Part shown: positions 14,489 to 24,811 of the stretch, piece after piece
Layout: each line of letters starts with the position of its first letter
How positions within the stretch are numbered: position 1 is the first letter of the stretch
Assembly (NCBI RefSeq): GCF_023922585.1
Contig: NZ_JAMFTN010000027.1
Coordinates: forward strand, 15,597 to 48,589
Source of the DNA: Aliidiomarina quisquiliarum
GTDB taxonomy: Bacteria; Pseudomonadota; Gammaproteobacteria; Enterobacterales; Alteromonadaceae
Direction of reading: 5' to 3'
DNA length: 32,993 nucleotides
Notes under the pieces: generated by a model
What the model was told of the DNA's origin: nothing
The model's database searches: none
The model's input: the letters and a program-made list of their open reading frames with translations, nothing else
Position numbers and translations under genes: made by a program

Positions 14489-17326
14489 ATGAAGCTTTCT
14501 AATTATAAATTACTTTTCGTAACTGTTTTGCTACTTAGCTTGGCGTTAACGGGCTGTTCGGCACCCGAGGTTCAAGTAGCCAGTAGCGATCAAGTTTACA
14601 CTAGTCCGTACGATACCCGCGAATACCGCGCCTTAACCTTAGAAAATGGTATTCAAGTAATGCTGGTAAGCGACCCTGAAACAGAAAAGTCGGCGGCGGC
14701 ATTGGCAGTGGGTGCCGGTAGTATGCAAAACCCCGACGACCAACTGGGTTTAGCGCACTTTTTAGAACACATGCTGTTTCTTGGCACTGAAAAATACCCA
14801 AACCCAGATGAATACAGCGAATTTATGGCGCGCCATAACGGTATGCATAATGCCTACACCGCCGACGACCATACTAACTATATGTTTGAAATAAATAACA
14901 ATGCTTTGCCAGAAGCCTTAGACCGTTTTGCCGACTTCTTTAAAGCCCCGCTGTTTACGCCTGAATATGTAGAAAAAGAAGTAAACGCAGTGAATTCAGA
15001 ATGGTCGATGCAACGTGCCAACGACGGTTTTGTAATGTTTGCGCTGAATAATATTACCTTAAACCCAGCCCACCCTATAGCCCGCTTTCGTATTGGTAAT
15101 AACGAGTCGTTAAGCGACAAGGAAAACAGCAAACTGCTACCAACCATGGTGGAGTTTTATCAGCGTTATTATTCCGCCAATTTAATGACCGTAGCGTTAG
15201 CAGGTAACCGTAGCCTAGACGAGCTAGAGCAATTGGCCCGCGACGCTTTTAGCGACATCCCTAACTTTAACGCCAAGGTAGACGACATTACCGTACCGCC
15301 GGCAACCGCCAACGAACTGCAACAGGTTATTTATTACAAGCCACAGGTTGAAACCCGTGAGCTGTTGTTCGACTTTCTTATACCCGACATGAGCGCCGCG
15401 TTTCTAAGTAAGCCGGCGGGTATTGTGTCGTATATTATTGCTTCGGAAATGCCAGGTACCCCGGCGGCCTTATTACGTGAAGCTGGCTTTATCGAGTCGA
15501 TGAGTTCGTGGGGCGAAGCGAATAACTACGGCAACGCTGGGCGCTTACGGGTTCACATTAGCCTAACTGAACAAGGGTACGCACAAAAAGAATTGGTAAT
15601 GGGGCTGTTGTTCCGCTACCTCGATGAAATTCGCCACGAAGGTGTTGATTTAGCCTATGTAGACGAAGTGCGTACAGTATTGAACAATGACTTTCAATTT
15701 TTGCGTCGCCAAGGGGCGTTCCAATATGTGTCGAATTTAGCCGCGGTAATGCAAACGGTGCCGATGCAGCATGCGGTTGACGGCGATTATCGCTTAGACC
15801 ATTTCGACGCTGCGGCCACCCAACAGGTGCTCGACAGTTTAACCCCTGCCAATGTGCGCATTTTTGTTATTGCCGCCGATGTAGAAACAGACCGAGAAAT
15901 GCACTTTTTCGACGGCCACTACCGCATTGAAAAACTAACGGAACAAACCATTGCTGACTGGAAAAATATGGCGGGGCCAGTGCCTATTAATTTGCCTGCC
16001 GTAAACCGTTTATTACCAGAAAACCTAAGTTTGGTATTAGGCGCAATAAGCAAAGAGCCCAAAACATTATTAAATAACCAAGGTGTGTCGTTGTTGTACC
16101 AGCGTAGTGAACGTTTTGCCGAGCCCCGCGCTGCGGTAACGGTGAACTACCATAAGCTGCTAAGTGAATTAACTTGGGAACAGCGTACAGCCGCCCGCAT
16201 GCTGCTAGACACCTTTAACTTGAGCGAACAAGGTTTTGCCCGTGAAGCGTCGATTGCTGGGGTAAGTTTTAGCCTAAGCTTAGGTACCGGGCTAGAATTA
16301 TTTATGTCGGGTTTTAACGACAAGCAAGAGCAATTAGCTAGCATGGTTATGGACCGCTTTTTAGCTTTTACACCTTCGCCAGAACAGCTAGAGCAGTCGC
16401 GCGACCGGTTCCGCCGGCAAATTGAAAATATGCGCCGAGAACGGCCACTACAGCGTTTATTTCCTACTTATACGCAACTGACAGCAGCTGAATATAAGTT
16501 AGAAAGTGAACGCCTAGCGGGTATTCAAGCCATTACCATGGAGCAAGTGCTGGCCAGTCGTGAGGCACTATTAAGCGATGTAAGCGTACGAAGCTTTGTG
16601 TATGGCAATCATGCGGAAGCCACCGCGTTGGCCTTAACCCGTAAGCTTGCAAGCTATGCCCAGGTGAATGCCGACCGTACTTTCCAAGAGTTTGAACCAA
16701 CGCGAGAGCTAAACGACTTTCCGTTGAACTTCCAAAGCGACACCCAGTTAAGCGACAGCGCCGTGCTGGACGTTTACCTGTTAAATGAAACGTCGATGCA
16801 AGCCCGTTTAGCCGTAAGCATGCTGCGCGACCTCATGCACACTCGCTTTTTTAACCAATTGCGTACGGAAGAACAGTTAGGTTATGCGGTGGGTGTGGCG
16901 GGAGTAAACTTACAAGATCGCCCCGGCTTTGGCTTTTATATTCAAAGCCCAGTGCGTGGGCCAAGCGACTTAATTGCTCGTTTTGACACCTTTAAAGACA
17001 ACTTTTTGCCATACTTAACTGAACTAAGCGACGAGCGTTTTGCTGAAGTGCAGGCGTCTATTCGCAGTAACCTAGTGCAACCACCACAAAATTTAAGTGA
17101 AGAAGCAAGCTTGGTGCGCAGAGAATGGCGTAAAGCACAGCCTATGTTTGATCGGCGCGAGCAACAGTTGGCCTTAGTCGACAGCATGACCAAGGCTGAC
17201 TTAGTGCATTTTTATAACCGCTTAGTAAGCAATGAGGCGTTACGTACCCGGGTACAATTCCGTGGCAGTGACTTTACCGACACGGAATTTGTTACACAGG
17301 AAGGTTGGAAGGTGTTTAGCGAATAG
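14489..17326 (+). CDS. M16 insulinase/pitrilysin-like zinc peptidase, lipoprotein
   Basis: A 945-residue protease with the size and domain plan of pitrilysin (protease III): two M16 halves. The N-terminal half has the inverted zinc motif HFLEH (His90, Glu93, His94) and the third ligand Glu171 in VNAVNSEW, spaced 81 residues from His90, as in pitrilysin. The C-terminal half lacks a zinc site but has FFNQLRTEEQLGYAVGV, the substrate-contacting element. The N-terminus is a lipoprotein signal (LLLSLALTGCSAPE), with lipidation expected at Cys23, so the enzyme should be anchored in the envelope rather than soluble in the periplasm as in E. coli. Residues after the Cys (SAPE) do not carry the Asp inner-membrane retention signal, so outer-membrane sorting is likely. 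Confidence 0.92.
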   Translation: MKLSNYKLLFVTVLLLSLALTGCSAPEVQVASSDQVYTSPYDTREYRALTLENGIQVMLVSDPETEKSAAALAVGAGSMQNPDDQLGLAHFLEHMLFLGTEKYPNPDEYSEFMARHNGMHNAYTADDHTNYMFEINNNALPEALDRFADFFKAPLFTPEYVEKEVNAVNSEWSMQRANDGFVMFALNNITLNPAHPIARFRIGNNESLSDKENSKLLPTMVEFYQRYYSANLMTVALAGNRSLDELEQLARDAFSDIPNFNAKVDDITVPPATANELQQVIYYKPQVETRELLFDFLIPDMSAAFLSKPAGIVSYIIASEMPGTPAALLREAGFIESMSSWGEANNYGNAGRLRVHISLTEQGYAQKELVMGLLFRYLDEIRHEGVDLAYVDEVRTVLNNDFQFLRRQGAFQYVSNLAAVMQTVPMQHAVDGDYRLDHFDAAATQQVLDSLTPANVRIFVIAADVETDREMHFFDGHYRIEKLTEQTIADWKNMAGPVPINLPAVNRLLPENLSLVLGAISKEPKTLLNNQGVSLLYQRSERFAEPRAAVTVNYHKLLSELTWEQRTAARMLLDTFNLSEQGFAREASIAGVSFSLSLGTGLELFMSGFNDKQEQLASMVMDRFLAFTPSPEQLEQSRDRFRRQIENMRRERPLQRLFPTYTQLTAAEYKLESERLAGIQAITMEQVLASREALLSDVSVRSFVYGNHAEATALALTRKLASYAQVNADRTFQEFEPTRELNDFPLNFQSDTQLSDSAVLDVYLLNETSMQARLAVSMLRDLMHTRFFNQLRTEEQLGYAVGVAGVNLQDRPGFGFYIQSPVRGPSDLIARFDTFKDNFLPYLTELSDERFAEVQASIRSNLVQPPQNLSEEASLVRREWRKAQPMFDRREQQLALVDSMTKADLVHFYNRLVSNEALRTRVQFRGSDFTDTEFVTQEGWKVFSE

Positions 17327-17344
17327 TTTTTTGCTAAGCAAATG

Positions 17345-17375
17345 AATATGAGCTACTGATTCAGTAGCTCATATT
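17345..17375. repeat. Long inverted repeat overlapping the yheS stop codon
   Basis: AATATGAGCTACTGA (17345-17359) and its reverse complement (17361-17375) are perfect 15-base arms around a single central base. The yheS stop codon (17353-17355 on the minus strand) lies in the left arm. A smaller repeat TTTGC..GCAAA (17330-17342) lies next to it. The site is between the convergent ends of the M16 protease gene and yheS, but neither strand has a proper U run directly after the stem. It may be a transcript-end hairpin or a protein site. Confidence 0.6.
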
Positions 17376-19257
17376 GCGCCTCAAGCTCTAGCCATTCAGC
17401 TTCTAATTGCTCAAGTTCATTTTGCTGCTGACCTTGCTGCTGAAATAAAGCCTTTAACTGCTCGGCCGATTTGCTTTGGTAAATATCAGGGTTTGCCAAG
17501 GTTTCATTTATCAGTGCTAAGCTTTGTTCTACTTTCTGCATGGCCATTTCGGCTTTCTTTATTTTGTTTCGTAGAGGCTTTAATTGTTCGCGCTGGGCTG
17601 CTGCGGCTCGGCGCTGTTGTTTCTTTTGATCTTTAGCTTCGGCATTATCTGCTTGACTGTTCACTACACAAGAATCTTCAATTGAAGAGGTTTGCTCGTT
17701 CAGCCATTGGCTATAGTCGTCAAGGTCGCCCTTAAAGTGCTCTACGGCACTATTGGCAACTAAATAGTAGTCGTCAACGGTAGCGCGTAAAAAATGTCGA
17801 TCGTGCGACACTACTACCATGGCCCCAGAAAATTCTTGTAGCGCCATAACCAGAGCTTCGCGCATATCTAAGTCGAGGTGGTTGGTGGGCTCGTCGAGTA
17901 ATAGTAAGTTTGGCCGCTGGTATATAAGCATGGCTAACACTAAGCGGGCTTTTTCACCGCCAGAAAAAGGTGCAACAGGCTCGAAGGCACGGTCGCCTTT
18001 AAAGCCAAAGCGGCCTAAGTAGTCGCGCATTTTTTGTTCCGCCGCGCTTGGGTCTAGCCGCAACAGGTGCGCCATAGCGGTTTCTTCGGGGTGCAAAGTG
18101 TCGAGCTGGTGCTGGGCAAAATAACCAATAGCTAAGCCTGCGCTTACTTCTCGGTCTCCTGTTAGGGGTTGTATTTCCCCGGCCAGCAGCTTGGTTAAAG
18201 TTGACTTACCCGCACCGTTACGCCCTAACAAACCAATACGGCTGCCAGGCACTAAGTTAAAGTGAATGGCTTTTAAAACAACCGTGCTGCCATAACCGGC
18301 TTGTACGTTGTCGAGTTTAATCAGTGGGTTAGGCAGTTTGTCTGGTTTTGGAAAGGTAAGGTCGTAGCTTACGCTTTCGTCGAGCGGCGCGGTGGCGGTT
18401 AATTTTTCTAAGGCTTTTAAGCGGCTTTGGGCCTGCTTTGCTTTACTGGCTTTAGCGCGAAAACGGTCGACAAAACTTTGTAAATGAGCCCGTTGGTCTT
18501 GCTCTTTAGCAAATTTTTGCTGTGCTTGGGCACGGCGCTCGGCACGCTGGCGCTGAAAGCTGGAATAGTTACCTTGATAGCTATTGGTGGTGCCTTGTTC
18601 AATATGTATGGTGTGGGTAATTACGCCGTCGAGGAAGTCGCGGTCGTGAGAAATAATCATAACCGTGCCGGGAAAGCGTACTAGCCAACTTTCTAACCAA
18701 ATAATAGTGTCTAAGTCGAGGTGGTTGGTGGGCTCGTCGAGTAATAATAAGTCGGCCCGTGCAATTAATGCCTGAGCTAAGTTTAAGCGCATACGCCAAC
18801 CACCCGAGAATGACTGCACCGGGTGGTTAAGTTGTTCGGTGGTAAAACCAAGGCCCGCCAATAGCGCCGAAGCGCGGGCTTCTATTTGGTAACCGCCAAT
18901 AGTGTCGAGCTGGCCATGCAGTAGCGCAATGGCATTGCCGTCGTTGTTTAATTCTGCTTGTGTTAGGGCGGTTTGAATAGCCATGTATTCGCTGTCGCCA
19001 GCAATAACATAGTCGCGGGCAGGGGTGTCGAGGGCCGGTGTTTCTTGCGCTACACTAGCTATACGCCATGCTTTAGGAATACTAAGTTCGCCGTGATCTT
19101 GCTTTAGTTCGCCACGTATTAAGGCAAAAAGCGATGACTTACCAGTACCGTTAGCGCCCACTAAGCCGACACGTTGCCCGGGAAAGATGGTAAACTGTGC
19201 AGCGGTAAGCAATAGTTTGCTACCACGCATAAAACTAAGATTTTCGGCCTTGATCAT
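17353..19257 (-). CDS. yheS: ABC-F family ATPase YheS
   Basis: A 634-residue soluble protein with two ABC domains and no membrane part, as in the ABC-F group that acts on ribosomes. Domain 1: Walker A GLVGANGTGKSS, signature FSGGWRMRLNLAQAL, Walker B LLLLDEPTNHLDLD. Domain 2: GLLGRNGAGKST, signature FSGGEKARLVLAML, LLLLDEPTNHLDLD. Between them lies the P-site tRNA interaction motif (RFRAKASKAKQAQSRLKALE). The C-terminus (about residues 535-634) is a charged glutamine-rich coiled coil. This matches E. coli YheS throughout. I prefer ATG 19257 (protein begins MIKAENLSF) over ATG 19272, since YheS proteins begin at this point; neither has a good ribosome site. Such factors are thought to relieve stalled translation. 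Confidence 0.93.
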   Translation of the reverse strand: MIKAENLSFMRGSKLLLTAAQFTIFPGQRVGLVGANGTGKSSLFALIRGELKQDHGELSIPKAWRIASVAQETPALDTPARDYVIAGDSEYMAIQTALTQAELNNDGNAIALLHGQLDTIGGYQIEARASALLAGLGFTTEQLNHPVQSFSGGWRMRLNLAQALIARADLLLLDEPTNHLDLDTIIWLESWLVRFPGTVMIISHDRDFLDGVITHTIHIEQGTTNSYQGNYSSFQRQRAERRAQAQQKFAKEQDQRAHLQSFVDRFRAKASKAKQAQSRLKALEKLTATAPLDESVSYDLTFPKPDKLPNPLIKLDNVQAGYGSTVVLKAIHFNLVPGSRIGLLGRNGAGKSTLTKLLAGEIQPLTGDREVSAGLAIGYFAQHQLDTLHPEETAMAHLLRLDPSAAEQKMRDYLGRFGFKGDRAFEPVAPFSGGEKARLVLAMLIYQRPNLLLLDEPTNHLDLDMREALVMALQEFSGAMVVVSHDRHFLRATVDDYYLVANSAVEHFKGDLDDYSQWLNEQTSSIEDSCVVNSQADNAEAKDQKKQQRRAAAAQREQLKPLRNKIKKAEMAMQKVEQSLALINETLANPDIYQSKSAEQLKALFQQQGQQQNELEQLEAEWLELEAQYELLNQ

Positions 19258-19347
19258 ATAATTTAAGAACATCGCTTGGTTAAATGAGAAGCGGGCATGA
19301 TACTGGTTTTAGCTAAACATTGTTAGATAGGTAGTGCCAGATACTTT

Positions 19348-19375
19348 TTGCCTGCTAGATTCTATTCGCTATATT
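19348..19375 (+). promoter_or_regulatory. Possible promoter of yheV
   Basis: TTGCCT (19348-19353) and TATATT (19370-19375) are 16 bases apart, in the 153-base gap between yheS and yheV. The same stretch can form a hairpin (GCCTG at 19350-19354 with CAGGC at 19383-19387), which may be part of the leader or chance. Confidence 0.35.
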
Positions 19376-19410
19376 CTTTAGGCAGGCTTTGTGAAACAAG
19401 AGAGGAAAAA

Positions 19411-19620
19411 ATGACCCGCACCCGAAAGCGTTTTATTGCCGGCGCAATATGCCCAGAATGTAAAGACGAAGACAGCCTAATGCTTTACGAAGAAGGTGGG
19501 CAAGAGCACGTAGAATGTGTGTCGTGTCATTACAAAATGAGCGAGCGCGACGCCAAGGCAAACACTAAAACGCCACCAACACCACAGCAAGAACAGCTTA
19601 TTGGGTACTTTAAACCTTAA
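19411..19620 (+). CDS. yheV: YheV-family putative zinc-ribbon protein
   Basis: A 69-residue protein matching E. coli YheV: KRFIAGAICPECKDEDSL near the N-terminus and HVECVSCHYKMSE in the middle, ending QEQLIGYFKP. The four cysteines Cys14, Cys17, Cys36 and Cys39 form a CxxC-CxxC ribbon that should bind one zinc ion. The function is unknown. The start ATG 19411 has AGAGGA just upstream; an earlier in-frame start at 19348 lies in the promoter region and lacks conservation. Its stop is 17 bases before nnr. Confidence 0.88.
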   Translation: MTRTRKRFIAGAICPECKDEDSLMLYEEGGQEHVECVSCHYKMSERDAKANTKTPPTPQQEQLIGYFKP

Positions 19621-19637
19621 GGAATTAAAAACTGATT

Positions 19638-21224
19638 ATGAAAAACACTAGGTTAACATGCACGACCTTTAAGAGCATTTCGCAGCCATTATATACGCCA
19701 GCACAAGTGCGTGAATATGAAGGCGTGGCAGCTGAAAATGCGGGTATTACCATGTGGCAGCTAATGGAGCGTGCTGGCCAAGCGGTAATAAATTGTTTGC
19801 GGCATCGTTTTCCTATTCCGGTAACTGTTGGTGTGCTTTGTGGCAGTGGTAATAATGGCGGCGACGGTTATGTGGCGGCTACTCTTGCTCGCCAAATGGG
19901 CTACAACGTACGTGTGTTTGCCAACCAAGAATTAAATAGTAAACAAAGTTTAGAAGCCGCATTAGCGCTAAATCTTTGGCTTGAAACTGGTAACCAAGTA
20001 GAAAGTTTTGACGACTGGTTAGCCAGTAGCACCGACGTGGTAATAGATGCCTTGCTAGGTACTGGCTTACAAGAAAACGTGCGCGACGACTTAGTGCCAA
20101 TTATTGAAGAATTAAATAGCCGCAATATTCCGGTTATAGCTATAGATGTGCCTAGCGGTTTAAATGCCGACACCGGTCAAATACAAGGCTGTGCAGTAAA
20201 GGCGGCCCATACAATTAGTTTTGTGGGTATGAAGCGCGGCTTATATACGGGCGCGGCCCGCGACCATTGCGGCCAGCTTTGGTTTGCCGATTTAGGCTTA
20301 AAAGAAGCTTTTCGTGAACTAACTGAAGTGTCGGCTTGGCGCTTAGAAGCGCGCCAACTTAGCTACTGGCTGGCGGCACGAAAACAGCAAAGTAATAAAG
20401 GCGACTTTGGCCACTTACTTATTATTGGTGGCCAACAAGGTATGACCGGCGCCTTGCAACTGGCGGGTGAAGCTGCGTTGCGCAGCGGTGCTGGTAAAGT
20501 AACCATAGTGTGCCAGCCGGGGCAGGAAGGTTTTGTAGCCGAAGTGCCAGAATTAATGGTGCTGGGCCTTGATCCAAACAACATTGCCGACGCCACCCGG
20601 TTAGACATTCTTATTGCCCACGCTACCCATATCGCTATTGGGCCGGGCTTGGGGCAGTCTGAATGGGGTCAGAACCACTGGTTGCGGGTGCTGGAGTCGG
20701 CTAAGCCCATTATTGTCGATGCCGATGCATTGAACCTTTTAGCTGCAACGCCGCTCAAACGAGACAATTGGATACTTACGCCGCACCCAGGTGAAGCAGC
20801 ACGGTTGTTAGGCACCGACACCGCCAGCATACAATTAAATCGCTGGCGAAGTGTGAAGGCCTTGCAAGAAAAATACGGTGGTTGTGTAGTATTAAAAGGT
20901 TCGGGCTCATTGGTGCAAGACGCCACCGACGTAGGCGTATGTGCTGCCGGAACCCCAGCCTTAGCTACCGCAGGTACAGGCGACGTATTAACTGGCGTGA
21001 TTGGTGGTTTAATGGCACAGTCGGAAGCATTAGCCTTAACACCGTGGGAAGCCGTAAGTGCAGGGGTGTTAGTGCATGCCCTAGCCGGCGAAACGGCGGC
21101 CCATGAATTGTCGTTAGCTAGCCGCAAAAAAGGTGCCGCGCCAACGCCAGTAAGCCGTGGTATGACCGCTTCGAACCTATTGCCACATATTGTAAAATGG
21201 GTGAACCCAAATGAACGTGACTAA
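19638..21224 (+). CDS. nnr: Bifunctional NAD(P)HX epimerase/dehydratase
   Basis: A 528-residue fusion that repairs hydrated NADH and NADPH. The N-terminal YjeF epimerase domain (about residues 15-230) has [30 protein letters not shown] and [12 protein letters not shown]. The C-terminal carbohydrate-kinase-like dehydratase domain (about 240-525) has [38 protein letters not shown] and the ATP/ADP site [19 protein letters not shown]. Length is close to E. coli Nnr (YjeF). It begins the conserved cluster that continues into tsaE, with which it overlaps by 14 bases. The ribosome binding site is weak (AAGGA about 13 bases away), so the exact start within the first residues is uncertain. Confidence 0.94.
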   Translation: MKNTRLTCTTFKSISQPLYTPAQVREYEGVAAENAGITMWQLMERAGQAVINCLRHRFPIPVTVGVLCGSGNNGGDGYVAATLARQMGYNVRVFANQELNSKQSLEAALALNLWLETGNQVESFDDWLASSTDVVIDALLGTGLQENVRDDLVPIIEELNSRNIPVIAIDVPSGLNADTGQIQGCAVKAAHTISFVGMKRGLYTGAARDHCGQLWFADLGLKEAFRELTEVSAWRLEARQLSYWLAARKQQSNKGDFGHLLIIGGQQGMTGALQLAGEAALRSGAGKVTIVCQPGQEGFVAEVPELMVLGLDPNNIADATRLDILIAHATHIAIGPGLGQSEWGQNHWLRVLESAKPIIVDADALNLLAATPLKRDNWILTPHPGEAARLLGTDTASIQLNRWRSVKALQEKYGGCVVLKGSGSLVQDATDVGVCAAGTPALATAGTGDVLTGVIGGLMAQSEALALTPWEAVSAGVLVHALAGETAAHELSLASRKKGAAPTPVSRGMTASNLLPHIVKWVNPNERD

Positions 21225-21702
21225 AGCCGCCTCAGTGGAAAAGTTGCTATTAGCCGATGAAGCAGCAACACTAGCTTTAGGTGCAAGCTTGGCAAAGGCG
21301 TGCACGCAGGCCACCGTTATTAGCTTGCAGGGCGACTTAGGGATGGGGAAAACAACCTTTTCGCGCGGTTTTATTCAGGCTTTAGGGCATAAGGGGGCAG
21401 TGAAAAGCCCCACCTATACACTGGTAGAGCCCTATGAATTAGCCAGTTGGCGGGTGTACCACTTCGACCTGTATCGCCTAGCCGACCCTGAAGAACTTGA
21501 ATTTATGGGTATTCGAGATTACTTTTCAGCAGACAGCTTGTGTTTAATTGAATGGCCAGAACGTGGCATGGGTGTTTTACCAAGCCCCGACATTGCAGTG
21601 CGTTTTACTGCAGCACGTTCGGCTACAGGAGCGCCCACACGGGAAGTGGTGCTAGAAGCACTAACAACAATAGGGCAGCAAATATTGAATAGTCGCCTAT
21701 GA
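21211..21702 (+). CDS. tsaE: tRNA t6A biosynthesis ATPase TsaE
   Basis: A 163-residue P-loop protein needed, with TsaB, TsaC and TsaD, to make N6-threonylcarbamoyladenosine at position 37 of ANN-decoding tRNAs. Walker A is [16 protein letters not shown], followed by the family motifs [32 protein letters not shown] and CLIEWPERG. Length is normal (E. coli 153). The start lies 14 bases inside nnr, and the stop overlaps the amiB start (ATGA), so translation is likely coupled to both neighbours. Confidence 0.94.
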   Translation: MNVTKAASVEKLLLADEAATLALGASLAKACTQATVISLQGDLGMGKTTFSRGFIQALGHKGAVKSPTYTLVEPYELASWRVYHFDLYRLADPEELEFMGIRDYFSADSLCLIEWPERGMGVLPSPDIAVRFTAARSATGAPTREVVLEALTTIGQQILNSRL

Positions 21703-23045
21703 AAAACCTTCATCAACAGCTCAGTTGTTTATTGCTTGCGGTGTTAATGTTTTCCGCAGCGAGCGCCCATGCGTCGGCTATCGACAGCGTTCGGGTGTGG
21801 CCTACGCCCGAACAAACGCGCATTGTTTTTGATGTGGCCGCCGAGCCCAGCTACACCTATTTTACGCTTTATGAAAACGGCCCCAAGCGTATTGTTATCG
21901 ACTTTAAAAACAGTAAAAACAATGCCGACTTAAAGGCGGTAGAAATAGAGTCGTTATTGCTTAACCGTATTCGGCTAAGTACCCCACCTAACGCAAGCAC
22001 GGTACGTATAGTGCTTGAAGTGAACGACGCGGTAGACCCAAAAATATATAAATTACCACCAACCGGCCCTTATGGGCATAGGCTAGTTGTTGACTTGGCG
22101 GGTATTTCAATGGTTGTTCCTCCTGCACCTGTGCGCGAGTCGCGCGTGGTGCGAACTGCAGAATGGAGCGAGCATAGGCCCGTTGTGGTTGCCATTGACG
22201 CCGGCCATGGTGGGCAAGATCCTGGTTCAATAGGGCCTACGGGCACCTATGAAAAAATGATAACGCTAGCTGTAGCCCAACGGTTGGCGGCAAAAATTAA
22301 CGCTGATCCGGCTATGGAAGCCGTGTTAACACGTAACGGCGACTATGGTATGTCGTTGGCGCAACGGGCGTCGCAAGTGCGTCAGGCCCGGGCCGACTTC
22401 TTTATTTCAATTCATGCGGACGCTTTTACTACGCCCCAACCGCGGGGCGCTTCGGTATGGGTGCTGTCGCGTAGCCGCTCGGAAACAGAATACGGTCGTG
22501 CCTTAGAAAACAAAGAGCGTTTAAGTGAAGAGCTATATGAATTAGATTCACGCCTACAAGAAAATGGTAACGACCCATTTTTAGCGCGGGCATTGCTAGA
22601 CATGCGGCGCGACGATTCCATGCAAGACGGTTCGTTAGCGGCTGAAATATTACTTGACCAATTGGGGCGAGTAACTACGTTGCATCGGCCCAAGCCACAA
22701 GGGGCAAGCTTTGCGGTACTCAGCAATATTGGTACTCCTTCGGTGTTGGTAGAACTTGGCTTTATTTCTAACCCGCATAAAGAACGCCTATTAAAAAGTG
22801 CTGCGCACCAAGAAAAACTGGCTGCAGCATTGTACGCAGGGTTACGCACCCATTTTACGCGCTATCCGGTTGATGGCACTATTTTAGCCCACCAGCAACT
22901 ACACAAACATGTGGTTGCGCGGGGTGAGTCGCTGTCGATTCTGGCTCAGCGCTACAACACCACGGTCGACGCCATTGTTCAATTTAACGATTTGGGCAGC
23001 ACCACTATTCGTGTGGGCCAAGAACTGCATATTCCAACATCGTAA
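21699..23045 (+). CDS. amiB: N-acetylmuramoyl-L-alanine amidase AmiB
   Basis: A 448-residue periplasmic enzyme that cuts the peptide from glycan chains during daughter-cell separation. The order is: signal peptide (about 1-25, cleaved near ASAHA), AMIN domain (about 28-135) for targeting, Amidase_3 domain (about 162-385) and one C-terminal LysM domain (about 403-447, [17 protein letters not shown]). Zinc ligands and catalytic glutamates are visible: His170 ([10 protein letters not shown]), Glu185 (TYEKMI), His239 (SIHADAF) and Glu352 (VELGFISN). The helix-rich insert at about 262-322 corresponds to the autoinhibitory region that EnvC/NlpD-type activators release. It starts on the tsaE stop (ATGA) and is followed 17 bases later by mutL. 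Confidence 0.94.
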   Translation: MKNLHQQLSCLLLAVLMFSAASAHASAIDSVRVWPTPEQTRIVFDVAAEPSYTYFTLYENGPKRIVIDFKNSKNNADLKAVEIESLLLNRIRLSTPPNASTVRIVLEVNDAVDPKIYKLPPTGPYGHRLVVDLAGISMVVPPAPVRESRVVRTAEWSEHRPVVVAIDAGHGGQDPGSIGPTGTYEKMITLAVAQRLAAKINADPAMEAVLTRNGDYGMSLAQRASQVRQARADFFISIHADAFTTPQPRGASVWVLSRSRSETEYGRALENKERLSEELYELDSRLQENGNDPFLARALLDMRRDDSMQDGSLAAEILLDQLGRVTTLHRPKPQGASFAVLSNIGTPSVLVELGFISNPHKERLLKSAAHQEKLAAALYAGLRTHFTRYPVDGTILAHQQLHKHVVARGESLSILAQRYNTTVDAIVQFNDLGSTTIRVGQELHIPTS

Positions 23046-23062
23046 CTAGTATAGTTAAAACC

Positions 23063-24811
23063 ATGCCTATTCAATTATTACCCACTCAGCTTGCCAACCA
23101 AATTGCGGCGGGCGAAGTGGTTGAACGTCCTGCTTCGGTGGTAAAAGAGCTGGTTGAAAACAGTTTAGACGCCGGTGCCAACGAAATTACTATAGAGGTA
23201 GAAAAGGGGGGGAGTCGCCGTATTCTTATTCGCGACAATGGCAAAGGTATTCCCGAGCAAGAGCTTACCTTAGCTTTAAGCCGCCATGCCACTAGTAAAA
23301 TTTCTACTCTAGACGACCTTGAAGCAATTATAAGCTTGGGTTTTCGGGGTGAAGCCTTAGCCAGTATAAGCTCGGTGTCGCGCTTGCGCTTGGTGTCGCG
23401 TACCGCGGAACAAGATTCGGCCTTTAGTGCCTTTTGTGAAGGCCGCGATATGGCCGTTACTGTAGAGCCCGCAGCACACCCTATTGGCACCTCGATAGAT
23501 GTGGAAGACTTGTTTTTTAACACCCCTGCGCGACGTAAGTTTTTACGCACCGAAAAAACCGAGTTTGGCCACATTGAAGAAGTAGTGCGGCGTATTGCTT
23601 TAGCTTACCCACAAGTTAGCTTTCGCTTACACCATAATGGCCAGCTGGTACGTCATTACCCAGCATTACGGGGCAATGCCGAACCGTTAACCCGTATTGG
23701 CCGCATTGTGGGCAAACGCTTTGCCGACGAAGCTATTTATTTAGAGCATGAATATGGAGAATTAAAGTTAAGTGGTTGGTTGTCGCCGCCCGAAGTTTGC
23801 CGCCACCAAAACGACGTACAATACTTTTATGTGAACAACCGCATGATGCGTGACCGACTACTAAACCATGCGGTGCGGCAAGCATACGGCGACTTGCTCG
23901 CCGACGACCGCCAGCCTTCCTTTGTGTTGTATTTGTCGTTGCCAGCCCGCGACGTAGACGTAAACGTGCACCCAGCTAAACATGAAGTACGCTTTCATCA
24001 GTCGCGCCAGGTACACGACTTTGTACTTACTACCCTACGCGACGCACTAGCCCAAGCGGCAGGTGTTGACCCAAGCATGGCCCACGAGCCTGTGCCGCAT
24101 CAGTATACTGCGCCAAACCCAAACCGCTACGTAATGAGCCCAGGCACAACAAGCCCAAGCGGTAGTAAGCCAAGCCAAAGCCGTGCTGCAGGCTCTGGTT
24201 ATGGAGCCGGTGCAGTTGCCCGTACTGCAGCAGCTAGCTGGCAGCAAATGTTAGCAACACCATTGCTTGAAGGCACCAGCGCCGACGCGCAAAAAACTGA
24301 CTGGCAACCGCTGTACCAGTTGAACCCCACTTGGTTGCTGATGGCGAAAGGCGAACAACTAGGGTTAATCAAGCTGGCTGAGCTACAAGCGGCTTTGACT
24401 CGGCGCAAACTTGATCAAGCTATTGCCGTTGGGCTTAGCGGCCAGCCGTTGTTATTACCAACGCAGGTGGAAGTTACTGGCGTAGCCAGCTGTTTGGCCC
24501 AATACCAAACGCATTTAAGCCGGCTAGGTGTACAGCTAAAGTTAGTGAATGCTAACCAATGTGCAATTTTGCAAGTGCCGGCTATGTTACGGCGCACCGC
24601 AGTGGCAGAAACCGTGCCAGCGCTATTAGCATGTTTGCAACAGCAACCCGCCAGTGTTGCTATAGACGAGCGCAGCGATGTGCTGCAATGGTTAGCTGAA
24701 CAAGCCAACGAAACTATTGCCGCTGCTAGCATGCAACAAAATTGGCAGCAATTAAGCGCTACACAACGGCCCACCTTACACCCACTAAACTGGCAGCGAG
24801 CTATTTTATGA
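23063..24811 (+). CDS. mutL: DNA mismatch repair protein MutL
   Basis: A 582-residue GHKL ATPase linking MutS recognition to strand incision. N-terminal motifs: [14 protein letters not shown] with catalytic Glu29 and Asn33, [31 protein letters not shown] and [12 protein letters not shown] proline/serine-rich linker (about residues 345-395) leads to the C-terminal dimerisation domain. The endonuclease motif DQHAxxExxxxE is absent, as in MutH/Dam-type gammaproteobacteria, so nicking should be done by MutH. It is slightly shorter than E. coli MutL (615), mostly in the linker. The stop overlaps the miaA start (ATGA). Confidence 0.95.
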   Translation: MPIQLLPTQLANQIAAGEVVERPASVVKELVENSLDAGANEITIEVEKGGSRRILIRDNGKGIPEQELTLALSRHATSKISTLDDLEAIISLGFRGEALASISSVSRLRLVSRTAEQDSAFSAFCEGRDMAVTVEPAAHPIGTSIDVEDLFFNTPARRKFLRTEKTEFGHIEEVVRRIALAYPQVSFRLHHNGQLVRHYPALRGNAEPLTRIGRIVGKRFADEAIYLEHEYGELKLSGWLSPPEVCRHQNDVQYFYVNNRMMRDRLLNHAVRQAYGDLLADDRQPSFVLYLSLPARDVDVNVHPAKHEVRFHQSRQVHDFVLTTLRDALAQAAGVDPSMAHEPVPHQYTAPNPNRYVMSPGTTSPSGSKPSQSRAAGSGYGAGAVARTAAASWQQMLATPLLEGTSADAQKTDWQPLYQLNPTWLLMAKGEQLGLIKLAELQAALTRRKLDQAIAVGLSGQPLLLPTQVEVTGVASCLAQYQTHLSRLGVQLKLVNANQCAILQVPAMLRRTAVAETVPALLACLQQQPASVAIDERSDVLQWLAEQANETIAAASMQQNWQQLSATQRPTLHPLNWQRAIL

